Shown here: one piece after another, positions 24,904 to 35,713 of the stretch
Layout: each line of letters opens with the position of its first letter
How positions within the stretch are numbered: the stretch's first letter is position 1
Source: Ceratodon purpureus
Lineage: Eukaryota > Streptophyta > Bryopsida > Pseudoditrichales > Ditrichaceae
NCBI GenBank assembly: GCA_014871385.1
Contig: CM026426.1
Location: 39,339,799 to 39,403,798, forward strand
Direction: 5' to 3'
Length of the DNA stretch: 64,000 nt
Made by a program: the position numbers and the translations under genes
Notes under the pieces: generated by a model
Told to the model about the DNA's origin: nothing
Seen by the model: only the letters and a program-made list of their open reading frames with translations
The model's database searches: none

Positions 24904-27900
24904 CTAGACTCTCCTTGCTTTGCGGGGCTTCTTCTTGCGTGAAGATTGTCTTTTCCGAGCCACAGTGGGCCCCAATTCGTGCCGGATTATCACATCTTCG
25001 TCATCTGGCGCCTCATCGCAATCCGGGTCTTCCTCCTCTGAGTGCTCGTTGTCACCTTCATCCTCAGGAGCTCCGACCACTGGAGCTTGTACCTCTCCTT
25101 CGACCTCCGATGTAATATTGCGCACTTGCATGGAAACTTCACCCGTATCGCCATCTCTGGCACTTACTAGGCGCTTCATAGGCCTCTCCTATCCGGAATT
25201 ACCGATGGCTGTGATGCCATCCTCACTGATTATGCGTGTGCGAACAACCCCAGTTCCAGAAGATGGCCCCCCTTCAGTGTACCCTATATAGAATGGGAGG
25301 GGATCAGGTCTGGTTCTTTTGCTTGACTTTCGTGTTCCTCCACGGGATTCTTGTGATGGTGGTTTTCTAACAACCTTGTCTGTGGACTTCTTCGCACCAC
25401 GTTGGGCCACATTCTGTACGGCGTCGTCTATAGCTAGCGCCACGGGGACTAGCTTGGCGGTGGAGGCACCACGCCGACTACCACCTGCTCGATTGAGTGG
25501 AGGCCTCGCCGCTGCAGATGATCTAAGGAGTCGAGCTATTTTTGCGCCCATTGAACTTGTGGGCCTCCGAGCCAGGCCTCCATCCACAATTGTATCTGGT
25601 TCGTTACCCCCCATATGAGTCGGTTGCGATGGACGCACAGTCCGTAGGGGGATTGCGTGAACGGTCCTTCTCTCCTGAGCAGGAGGAATCTCTTGAAGCA
25701 AGCTTGAGTCTCCTTGTGCCGGAACGGTTCCCCAATTGCCCTCCCCACTAACGAGGCCGGTCCAATGAGGTCCATCTACAGCCCGTCCATGACTTCCATC
25801 ACCCCCTTCGTCACTGTCCTCGTCATCATCGCCAGCATGGTTATCGTTGCCAAGATGGTCCTCGCTGGATGAATCATCTGCAACCCCGTCATTGTCCTCG
25901 GGATTGATATGGACTGGAATAGCATCTCCTACGTCACGTGCGTCTCTTCCTTCTGCATTAGCCGCTTCATCAAATACCGGGAGTGTGGGTAATTCGTCTC
26001 TGTAGATGTTCATGTCCGGGTTTCCTTGGTTATATTCTGGTTCATTGTTGAAGTCGTACGCATCACCGTTATCATCGTGGTTGTTGCGGTCACGAGGATT
26101 GTTGCGGTTAGCGTCACCGCGCCCATTGCCATTACCGTCGTTTTGCCCAAACGTGTTAACGTCGACGTTATCATGTCCCCAAACATCATCATCCCCACTG
26201 CCGGCGTAGTCAACTGGTATGTTATGATCGTCGTCATCTCCGTCCTCTTCGCTTGGATCTCTCTCCGGATCTGACTCCTCTGACCATGCATTGTTCTCGT
26301 ACCATCTAAGGGGGTTGGGCTTTGGGCGTTCGCGGAGGAGTCTGCTATTCGTGTAAATGTACACCAAGGCCTCAGACTTCTCCAATCCTAGGCGGTTGCG
26401 TACCTTGTTGTGGACAAACGAATACATGCTCCAATTCCGTTCACACGATGAGGCGGAGCAGACCTGAGATAAAATGCGCTTCGCAATGACTGCCAAGGGC
26501 CCCCCTCCAATCCTCTGCCACCATTGATGGGGTTCCAGCTTCAAACCTCTGATATCGATGGTCACTTCGGGGCTGTAAGGGCCACGTCCCTCGTCGAACT
26601 CGATCATCTCTTTCATAAGAACGGCAAATGGAATTCCCATTTGGCCACCCACCTGACGAAACACCCGATTGAGAGCCGCCTTCGCTTCTCCTATGACTTG
26701 TAAGCCCTTATGCGTTCTAACCCAAGGGTTCAAGAGCGCCGCGGCATAATGAAGATCGGTGTGCATCATGTTTCATCTACGGTCGAACCGCATCTCCATC
26801 TTTGTTGCCATGACAGGTGGGAAAAAGCAAGGGGATCCTCGGAGACTGTACACGTGATCCTTTAGGTTGCTCATTGTAATCCATGCCTTGCCCATTGCGG
26901 GCTGGTTTCCATCGAACGTTCTGAGAGCTACCAGGGCTGGTTTCACCAGGTGCTTGAAGTTGTCACACTGATGCCAGAACCCATCATCACGAATTGTTTG
27001 ACGCACTACGCTTGCGCGTGCATGATTACGCACCCCCTCGGTTTGGTTGAATAAATCGTCGACATAATCGAACCACTCCGATGCCATGACCACTTGCTCC
27101 AAAGCAAATTTAACCTCCATAAGGCGCGCTATCATCAGATAGTTACAAGCGAATATGGTTTCAGCGGGAACCACCAAGGACAACTTCGGTTCAAATTTGC
27201 GGAAAAGGGCCATGGGAACATGATGTCTCCGAATGTAATGACACACGTGTTTAGCCTTGGCGACCAAATCCTTCACAAAGACTTCCTTGCCCGAGTCCTC
27301 CATAAGAAGATCTAGAATATGGGCACAACAGCCCTGCTTGTACATGTGAGGAAACTCCTCTAGGATATTATCCATGGCGCCAAGCATGTTGGCTGCATTG
27401 TCCGTGCAAATCTGGACATTATTCTGAGGGCCAATTTCTCGAATGTACTTCTTCATCTCCCCGGCAATATATCCCATTGACTTCTTCTCGCCAGTCGTAT
27501 CAACAGACCCAAGAAATACATCGCTTGCCGGACATACTAGCATGACATTCATCAACGGTCGGCGATTCACATTATCCCAACCATCAGAGCAAATGGTAGC
27601 CCCGTATAACTCGGTCGACGTTTTCGTACGTTCATCAACCTTTGCCTTGATTTGCTTCTTTTTTTCCTTGATGTGCGTTGTTCGCATCGCGTCATAGGAA
27701 GGAGGACCGTAGTTAAATCCGGCAGCCGCGGTTGTGCTCACCGCCTTAATAAATGTTGGGTGCTTGGCCACGTTGAATGCAACGTTGGCTTTGTAAAAGA
27801 AGGATGACCACAGCATGTCCAGCTCCTTTCGCTTGGCGATCTGGAGTGCTTCACTCATGTCCTGTTGCCGCAAGCTCCTAGTGGTATTCGAGCCGGCCCT

Positions 27901-28350
27901 ACTAGGTGCAGCACAGGAGACATTTTGGTCCTCTTCGGTATCATTATACGAGGGTTCGGATCCACCGTACAGAGTGCCGTGTGTGGAAGCACTGGAACAC
28001 CCACGTTGAACTGACGCGGGGAACGTTGGCCTCATACCATCCATCTCCTCCTGTGTCAAAGGGCCGGGAATCTTTCCAGCGCAAAACTGAATCTTCCTCT
28101 TCACTAGAGTAGGTGCCTTTTGGCAAACCCTCGAGATATTGGACTGGTCCCAACCATAATGCTGAAGGCACCTATGCTTCACGTACGAAAACTTGGTCCT
28201 GCAATAAACACATTGGGCTACCTTATGTGACAGTGACCCTTCCTGGAGCTTGACCGTAAACCATGGTGCCCACTCTCTCGTACCGAGTCTCGGAATGGCT
28301 CTAGCCGGAGCAACCACTTCAACCGGTTCAACCGCTTCAACCGGATCCAT
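24904..28350 (-). pseudogene. hAT transposase (BED finger, DUF659, hAT dimerisation)
   Basis: Cut-and-paste transposase, nuclear. From ATG 28,350: a BED-type finger (CVYCRTKF...LQHYGWD), a DUF659 core (SDGWDNVNRRPLMNVML, TGEKKSMGYIA, ICTDNAANMLGAMDNI, GCCAHILDLLMED), then LHYAAALLNPW and the C-terminal dimerisation block (SSCERNWSMYSFVHNKVRN, LVYIYTNSRLL). A long acidic, Asp/Asn-rich extension follows, ending in a basic nuclear-localisation-like tail (RKRQSSRKKKPRKARRV). The whole 3.4 kb stays in one frame but is cut by TGA at 26,770, where the family usually has tryptophan (RRW), and TAG at 25,189. There is no frameshift, so decay is recent or purely by point changes. It is the only transposase gene assigned to the large element. 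Confidence 0.9.
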
Positions 28351-28784
28351 ATTGAATGATTAGGGAAGTCTCTGGACTAATAGGACCAGTAGAACCAAAA
28401 GATTATTATCTGATATAACTTAGTGTGTCTGAAAAGTGCTTGACACATTGATTTATGGAGAGAAGAATTTTTACATTCCCCCCACCCAAACCAAGTGTCT
28501 CCCCAAGCTAACAGTTTCAAGCAAGGAGCCCTGAAGGAGACCCAAGAGCAACCACTTCAACCGGTTCAACCGCTTCAACCGGATCCATAGTGAATGATTA
28601 GGGAAGTCTCTGGACTAATAGGACCAGTAGAACCAAAAGATTATTATCTGATATAACTTAGTGTGTCTGAAAAGTGCTTGACACATTGATTTATGGAGAG
28701 AAGAATTTTTACATTCCCCCCACCCAAACCAAGTGTCTCCCCAAGCTAACAGTTTCAAGCAAGGAGCCCTGAAGGAGACCCAGG
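28309..28784. repeat. 238-bp tandem duplication over the transposase start
   Basis: The block beginning CAACCACTTCAACCGG and ending GAAGGAGACCCA occurs twice in tandem with a 238-bp period and almost no differences (CATATTG versus CATAGTG just before the start codon). It duplicates the first codons and the leader of the hAT transposase gene. The near identity implies a late event. Confidence 0.85.
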
Positions 28785-28832
28785 ACATGAAACACGCAAG
28801 GAAGTAAGGTGGATGTCAAATCAAGGGGGCAG

Positions 28833-28840
28833 TTTATATA
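28833..28840 (-). promoter_or_regulatory. TATA box of the hAT transposase gene
   Basis: TATATAAA on the minus strand, immediately downstream (in gene sense) of array 3. The leader between it and the start shares GGCTCCTTG, GCTTGAAACTG and TTGGGTGGGGGGA with the kinase leader. Confidence 0.6.
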
Positions 28841-28844
28841 CTGC

Positions 28845-29215
28845 CGCCCTCGACCGGGCGAGTACTGTCCGGACGGGCGCGACCGAACGGGCGCGCGCGC
28901 ACTAGAAGATCGGGCGCGCTCCGACGCGAACGGGCGGGCGCAGGTGGGTGCGCGCGATTGCAAGCCGCGTGGCAGATAGCGCGCGCGGGGGAAGACGGGC
29001 GGGGGCGGGCGCATGCGGGCGCGAGCGCTAGAGCGCAAAGCGGGCGGGCGCGGGCGGGCGCGGGTGGAGAGCGGCAGGCAAATGCAAGCGCGGGCGCGCA
29101 CGGGCGGAGAGCGGCGGGCGAATGCAAGCGCGGGAGCGCACATGCGGAGAGCGGCGGGCGAAGGCAGGCGCAGGCGCGCACGGGCGGTTGGGTGCGGGCG
29201 CGATCGAACGGCCGA
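28845..29215 (+). repeat. GGGCGCG array 3 (transposase promoter side)
   Basis: Dense GGGCGCG and GGGCGGGCG repeats interspersed with GAGAGCGGCGGGCGAA units, starting within about 10 bp of the transposase TATA box. Confidence 0.85.
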
Positions 29216-29544
29216 GATCGACTTGGCCACCTCAATTCATTGAGAAGAAGTAACAACGAGAGGGAAAAATGAATAAAATTTAAATAAATTAAAGTGTGTG
29301 AACTACATACACGTGCACATCTACATAAAAAGGAATCCTATTAAAGTGAAAAGATTGAGAAACATGAAAGTGCGGGAGGACTACCCACCCCATTCACACA
29401 TGTCTAAGAACTGGAGCACGCTGTCATCTTGCCCTTCATGTTTCTGCCCTCCCACAGGAAGGTAAGTCGTTTTAAGCTAACCTCAGGCAGTGTTAACTTA
29501 AAATATGGGATAAATTTTACTAGTTACTGCGTTAATCCAGTTAA

Positions 29545-29795
29545 AACCACGAGCGTGCGCGCACGCGGCGTAGTTGGGGACGGGCGCGAGCAGGCGCGCA
29601 CGAACGGGTGGGCGCGAGCATGGCGCGCGCAGTTCGGCGAGCTCGCGACCGCGCGTGGAGAAAGCGGGCGCGCGCACGTACTTGCGGGCGCGGGCGCGCG
29701 TGGGCAGCTTCAATGGGTCGACTGCGGACGCGATCGCGCGGGCGCCTGCTGGCGCGCTCGGACGCGCGCGATCCAAAAGGGCGCGCGCAATGAAG
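29545..29795 (+). repeat. GGGCGCG array 4
   Basis: The same motif family as the promoter arrays, followed directly by a poly-A run at 29,815-29,836. No gene with a TATA-like box was identified beside it. Confidence 0.8.
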
Positions 29796-29879
29796 TTTAA
29801 AAGTCGTAAGTTCCAAAAAAAAAAAAAAAAAAAAAAGCTTAAGGGAGAGAATGGACTACACTGAAATACCATACATTAG

Positions 29880-30500
29880 TATGGGAGATTGGAGTACCCA
29901 AAAGAAAATAAAATAAAATAAAGTAAACGAATAGGCATTCAAATTTATAAAATGAACACAAAAATAAAAAACAAATTAAAGAGCGTAGGAGTATTGAATA
30001 AATATAAGGCGGGAGGATGGGGGAGAGGTGGAATTATAAAAATGAACAAGCGAAATAAGAGAAGGAATTAAATAAGAGCATAGTGTTCAAAGAAGGGGGA
30101 AAAAATAAATAAATAAATAAATGAAGAGCGTAGGAGTATTCAATAAAAATAAGGCGGGAGGATGGGGGAGAGGTGGAATTATAAAAATGAACGGACGAAA
30201 TGAGAGAAGGAATTAAATAAAAGCGTACTGTTCAAAGAAGGGGAAAAAAAAAAAAAATATGGGTATTGACGAATCATTAGCTGAACTCAAGCGCTTAGAG
30301 GATCTTTAGGTGACTCTGGGTCGACGTGAAGATTTACTAGCTTTAGTATATTATAGAAATGAACGGACGAAATGAGAGAAGGAATTAAATAAGAGCGTAG
30401 TGTTCAAAGAAGGGGGAAAAAAAATAAAAAACAAATTAAAAAGCGTAGGAGTATTGAATAAAAACAAGGGGATAGGATGAGAGAGTGGTGGAATCATAAA
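29880..30500. repeat. AT-rich repeats of about 145 bp, one interrupted
   Basis: The unit GAGCGTAGGAGTATT...GGATGGGGGAGAGGTGG...AAAGAAGGGGGAAAAA starts at 29,981, 30,126 and 30,441. A different stretch of about 93 bp (30,258-30,350) interrupts the second unit. No gene here. Confidence 0.7.
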
Positions 30501-30529
30501 ATTTATTTGAGTGATGTTGTTGGAGTGCT

Positions 30530-31310
30530 CGGGCGCGTGCAAAACGGGCACCCGCACTGATGGGCGCGAGCGCGTGCGGGCGCGTGCAAATGGGTCGAGG
30601 GAGTTCGAGGGGAGAAATTAGTTCCATGATATGGTTGCAGTGCTCGCGCGCATGCAATGACGGGCGCGAGCAGTCGGGCGCGTGCGAAATTGGGCGCGAG
30701 CGGAATGCGGGAGACATTGTGGAGAGGGAAGAGTTTCAGAATCACGCGACCGTGCGCGCGCGGTTGGTTTGACGGGCGCGATCTGGACGCGCGGGCCCGT
30801 GCGGGCGCGTGCAAATGGAAAAGAGAGTTTGGGGAGAAAAATTAGTCCTCCACCCAGGTTGCAGTGCTCGCGCGCGTGCAATGTCGGGCGCGAGCAGTGG
30901 GGCGCGTGCGAAATCGGGCGCGAGCGGAATGTGGGAGACATTGTGGGAGGGGAAGAGTTTCAGAATCACGCGACCGTGCGCGCGCGGTTGGTTTGACAGG
31001 GGCGCTGTCAGAACGTGCGCGCGCGTACGGGCGCGTGCAAAAGGAAAAGAGAGTTCGGGGAGAAAAATTAGTCCCCCACCCAGGTTGCAGTGCTCGCGCG
31101 CATGCAATGTCGGGCGCGAGCAGTCGGACGCGTGCGAAATCGGGCGCGAGCGGAACGACGGAGACACCGTCGGGTGTTCCACATTTCGGTATCCGTTCGC
31201 GCGCTGTTGGTGCGACGGGCGCAATCCTGGGTTTACTCTCGCTGGGGGCAGGTTTGCGGGCGCGCGGGTACGCACACTACGGGCGCGCGCAAACGCGCGC
31301 GTGAATGCGG
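30530..31310 (+). repeat. GGGCGCG array 5 with 225-bp higher-order repeats
   Basis: Within this array a unit starting TTGCAGTGCTCGCGCG recurs at 30,635, 30,859 and 31,085 (periods 224 and 226 bp), each with the same order of GGGCGCG motifs, a TTTCAGAATCACGCGACCG block and a GAGAAAAATTAGTCC block. A diverged partial copy precedes at about 30,525. The last copy ends at 31,310. Confidence 0.85.
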
Positions 31311-31732
31311 GCGGGTTCAGAGTTCAAATCCACGTAACATAAAATTCAGTCCATAAGCTAAATACACTTACAATAACTTAAGTTTTCTTACCGTGACTTA
31401 AATCCACAGAACATATTAAACATTTTGGTGTGCAACAGAGATATTTATACACTTATCATACGATGGAAGGAGATGAGACAACGGGCGGAATGAATAACAT
31501 GATTGGCAATTAAAAAAAGGGAGGCCAATGTATTATGTAGGGAGAATAAAAGCATCTTGAGAACCACGACAATGATTTACAAAAGAAAATTATCATCCAT
31601 TGTTTGAGTTTAACAAACATTAAACATGTGAATGTAATCCTAAACCTATCCATACCCCTATGCCTTCTACATGTATTTCTATTCCAATATCTTTTTACAG
31701 AACGTGGTCTTCACTCATGGATCTCCACGACG

Positions 31733-34047
31733 TCACGTGCCCGATGCAGAGGAACTCGATCCACCCTCATCGTGTTGTGCACGAGAGCTCCCCGCTGCAC
31801 TACTTTCTGCCCCATCGCTAGCGATCAGTTTCCGCTTCGCAGAACGGGTTCTCTTCGCTATGCCATCTCCTCCAAGCATTGCTTCCATGAAGTTGCTGTC
31901 GCACATTCGACAGAGCACTGTTAGGGTCTTCGGAGTATGTTGCGCGCATAGGAAATCCACGGCTTGAGCCTTGAACAAGGTATCCCATTCAGATTCCGCT
32001 GCTTGTAAGTCATGAGCGATCTGGAATTCCTCTTCGTTCATTTCGTGCAACTCCTTGTGCTGATCCGCAACCAGCTTCCCTTTAGTTCCACCTAAATCCA
32101 AGAGGATGGGCGCCGTACTGGAATGTATTGGTTTGAACATCCCAGTATCTTGTAGCACTTGGTAGAAGAAATTCCTCCTTCCCTCGAGTTCGTCCTCTGT
32201 CCCGCTCCTGATGAGTTCGTGGCAGATCCTCACAATCTCCGCAGGATCCTAGTCCCACCGCCATTGCGTGCTCATTTCTTTAGCATAGGTCTGGTGCATT
32301 CCCAGAAGCCAATTCCAAATCAAGTCCTCACCCCACTTGTCCGGAAAGTCAGGAGTATTTTCCTTATTTTGCTCCCAATGCGGTGGCATCCAGGTCGCTA
32401 AGCCGAACTGCTCATAAAAACGCTTGTGTAAGGGGGCCTTACATACTGTACACCACCGACGTATCATGGCGTGGGAAATCAAGCATTGTGGATGATACAT
32501 GCACTGACAGGATCCCAATGACCAGCCCCCCTCTGGCCCAAATGGATTGGTACAAATGGGACACTTGGTTCCATCCAACACATACTTTGGTGGATTGGGC
32601 CAGAGCAATCTTGGCTTTATACTACTATTCTCAGGGATCTTCCCTTTAGATTTGGCGGTCTTGCACTCCCACTCCAACTGCGTCCAATCTATTTCCTTAC
32701 CAATCATCGGTATGTCGTCAGGGAACATTTCATCTGGATCTGCCCACAAGGTAAGTTCGAAATCCCTCTTGGAGTTAAGCTTGAGGTAGTCGTGGTCAAT
32801 CCTCTTGAACTCACTGTACATCTGTTTGTAACGGTCAACGTTCAGAATGCATGCAATCTTCCATTGGTAGTACTATTTGCTCATCTGGATCAGATATGTT
32901 TTGAGCATCCCGTTGGTAGCTTGCAATTCGGAGACAGTGGGTACCGATGGCTGTTGAAATCCCAAAGAGTCCTCCGTCTCTTGAAAATCCACGAACATGA
33001 TTTGCCGCTGGGGGGGGTGCATCACTTGACTTGATGACGCGAATGGGATGATTGGCTTACGGGGAACTCGGACCGGGGTATCTTCCCGGAGACCGTGCGT
33101 GGCCTATTCAATGATGGCATTCACGTCTTCCTCGTTCATTCCAGGGCTACCAAGGATTGGAGCTTGGCTTGCCTCAGGTACGTAAGTCAGAGCCCTCGCA
33201 GATCGAAGTTGCGAAATCTCTTCATTCTGCTTCCGTATAATCTCATTCATCCTATCAGCTTCTTCGTACAAGTTCTGGATTGTCTTCTCCATCTCAGAAA
33301 TCAACGCATTTTTTCCTTCCAGCTCGTTCTGCGATGCATCGCCTTGCGGGCCCTGGGCATCAGCAGAGGCTATTGTAGCCTCCAACTCATCTGCAAACCC
33401 AGTGTCATCATCTTCCATTACATCACTCGGGCCCGCAATCTGTAAATTCAGTACAGGAGGAGCTACATCAACATTGCTCGGGCCCGCAATCTGTGGAACT
33501 AATGTAGGAGGAGCAACATCAACATTGCTCGGGCCCCCGACGATTGCTGGAGGAGCCTGATGAGGAATACCCGGTCCAGTAGGATTTGCAGGCGGTGCAC
33601 GATTCCTCGTCGACAAACAGGCAGCTAGCACAGGGTCCTTCTTTTTTAACCATGTGATTCTAGCACTAGTCGCTGCTCTTGTTTGTGACTGAGGGGGACA
33701 GTCTACCATACCATCAGAATCATTATCCTCCCCTGAGTCACTCCATTCAACAGGCGCATGATCCTCAGGATCATCCAAGTATGCCCAGTCCACACCTGGA
33801 AATCTTAGGACCCCTGTAGGTATCGCCATCTCATGTGGACGCCGCTGGACGCTAGGAGTCAACCGTATGGTCCTCCAATCCACCTGCCTATGAAGCACTA
33901 CCTCGGCATATACCATTCTACAAATAAAGAGCGGAACCTCATTTCTATCGTTCATCGCCTGGTTGTATAGAACCTGCCACACCTCCAAACACCGCCTCCC
34001 GAATTGACGGTTCTTGCAATATTTCATGTTCGCCTTGTTTGAAGTAC
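31733..34047 (-). pseudogene. hAT-borne RING-finger protein, main part
   Basis: The frame opens where the MULE cut it and gives FGRRCLEVWQVLYNQAM, a proline-rich linker with a repeated GPSNVDVAPP unit, a coiled coil (LISEMEKTIQNLYEEADRM), and then a RING-like finger: CPIC, CQCMYHPQC and CTVC (C-x2-C ... C-x-C-x2-H-x2-C ... C-x2-C) around 32,420-32,560. A helical region and a Ser-rich basic tail ending at TGA 31,733 follow. RING proteins are usually ubiquitin or SUMO ligases; that role is inferred. Three in-frame TAG codons (33,104; 32,873; 32,249) interrupt the frame, with no frameshift. With the 5' part at 48,690-48,930 the frame is exactly 852 codons including the stop. Confidence 0.75.
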
Positions 34048-34056
34048 GATTATTAT
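34048..34056. repeat. MULE target-site duplication, left
   Basis: GATTATTAT, identical to 48,690-48,698. Confidence 0.85.
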
Positions 34057-34319
34057 GGGGAAAGTTAGTATGTGAGCGGAGAGCGTAGAGCGGAGAGCGG
34101 AGAGCACAGAATGGAGAGCACAGAGAGGACTATTAGCTAAATTTTCAAAAGCAAAGTGGACCCTATAACCGTGGAAAATTACTAAATTAAGGCTTGATTT
34201 TGACACTTCTTTTAGGAAAAGAGTATTTTTATTGTGGAAATCAGGGTTCTCTCTGGTAAGAATTTATTACGTTTGTTCCCTTAGATACAAATTAGGGATG
34301 ATGTCATGATGACGTCATG

Positions 34320-34545
34320 CATACATTCCTTTAGATTTGTCATGGGTTTAGGCAAGATACAGTGATCATGCGTTAAGTTTTAGATCAATCAAATAATTCT
34401 TTCATAGGATTATGTAAATGCACAAGGAAAAAAACAACTTTCACAGAACCTAAAGTAGGCAAGGTTCGAAAACTTCCTGGAATATTTCAAATTTCGTGTA
34501 TAATATCTGAACTGCTGAAACCAAGATATACCTTGTTAGAGTCCT
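34320..34545. repeat. Diverged direct repeat, left copy
   Basis: ATACATTCCTTTAGATTTG, then TGGAATATTTCA and GAAACCAAGAT in the same order and spacing as at 35,228-35,430. The two copies bracket the small gene at 34,828. Confidence 0.6.
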
Positions 34546-34827
34546 TGTCTTCATCGAAGATTACTCTCTCTTCGTAGGCAGCGAAGCATCTTCATTTGAG
34601 TGATAGAAGAAGGAGATTTTCATCATGAAACAACACTTGGTAAGCTGGGTTCCAGAGAAGGAGGTCACTCTTGGTTTCTTTAGCTTGTTTCTAGGTGGCG
34701 TATTAGGATAGTGACACAGTCCTTGGCATTCTGTGATGTATGCGAAGGTAGCGTAGGAGTTCGGGGGGGTCAATCTGCAAGCTTGCGTGGAACGTTTTAA
34801 AACGACAACAATTTAGTCTGTTGCGCG

Positions 34828-35199
34828 ATGCCGAAGGTGTGTAATGCGAGATCGAGGAGGACGAGAGCGGCTGTAGGTTTGCCCCCAAAGGCACCGGCGA
34901 GTTATCAGGAGCTGCGGCCGTGGCTGTTGGAGGTGGAGCGCGCCAGAGAACGAGGCATGGACCTGCCACCGTTTAGGCACATCGGAAGCCTCCATGTTGG
35001 TGAAGGTGAATGGCGTTGGACAGTGCTTTGTACCAATGAGCTTCTCCGTATTATGGAGTTGTCCCTAATCCCGTATCCCTTGCTATCGAACGTCGATGAG
35101 AATCCAGTTGTTCAGCTGCCCGAAGTGATCATATCGGATGGCGAAACTTGCTGGTTTGATATGGACAAGAGTTGGACTGTATATCCTCCGAAGGATTAG
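34828..35199 (+). CDS. Small MULE-borne protein, 123 aa, unrecognised
   Basis: The frame is open from ATG 34,828 to TAG 35,199 and reads well: a basic start (MPKVCNARSRRTRAAVGLPP), a helix (ELRPWLLEVERARERGMDLP), then a mixed alpha/beta stretch WRWTVLCTNELLRIMEL and IISDGETCWFDMDKSW. I know no family. It lies on the plus strand between two diverged direct repeats inside the MULE, upstream of the convergent methyltransferase-like gene. Confidence 0.45.
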   Translation: MPKVCNARSRRTRAAVGLPPKAPASYQELRPWLLEVERARERGMDLPPFRHIGSLHVGEGEWRWTVLCTNELLRIMELSLIPYPLLSNVDENPVVQLPEVIISDGETCWFDMDKSWTVYPPKD

Positions 35200-35227
35200 T
35201 ACTGTGAAGTCTAGCGGGGTGTTCGAA

Positions 35228-35430
35228 TACATTCCTTTAGATTTGGTCATTTATTGGATCTAGATACGAGTATTCCTGCATGATGGTTTTAGATAATATA
35301 GAGGATTCTAGGAATAAGAGAACTCGAAACCAACTAAAAGAAATGGTCTTAAAAGTTCGTGGAATATTTCAGATTTTGTGTACAGTAATGGAGTAGCGGA
35401 AACCAAGATGCACACCAAGTCAAGAGTAGG
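35228..35430. repeat. Diverged direct repeat, right copy
   Basis: Partner of 34,320-34,545; ATACATTCCTTTAGATTTG at its start and GAAACCAAGATG at its end. Confidence 0.6.
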
Positions 35431-35713
35431 TAACATGGCTATGGAAATGTGGGATTTTCAATGATTAAAATATAAATTACCGCGCAATTTAAATTTTGAG
35501 CATTTCTTTTGTAACATTTCATTCTTCATATTATATTTTGAGCATTACAGTTGTGACATTTCATCCTTTACATACAAGGAGACGATTTGGAAATGAGAAT
35601 CGTAACAAGTTTAGGTTTAGGGTAGTAGAGTAGACGAAGGATTACGCAATGAACTCCAATTAAATCAAATCAAATCCAATGAAAACAACAATAGACCGAA
35701 GCCTACTTCAAAC

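Noticed and set aside
21956-31300. Many Arg/Ala-rich open frames over the GC-rich arrays on both strands
   Set aside because: They are translations of GGGCGCG repeats, have no start context or motifs, and overlap in several frames.
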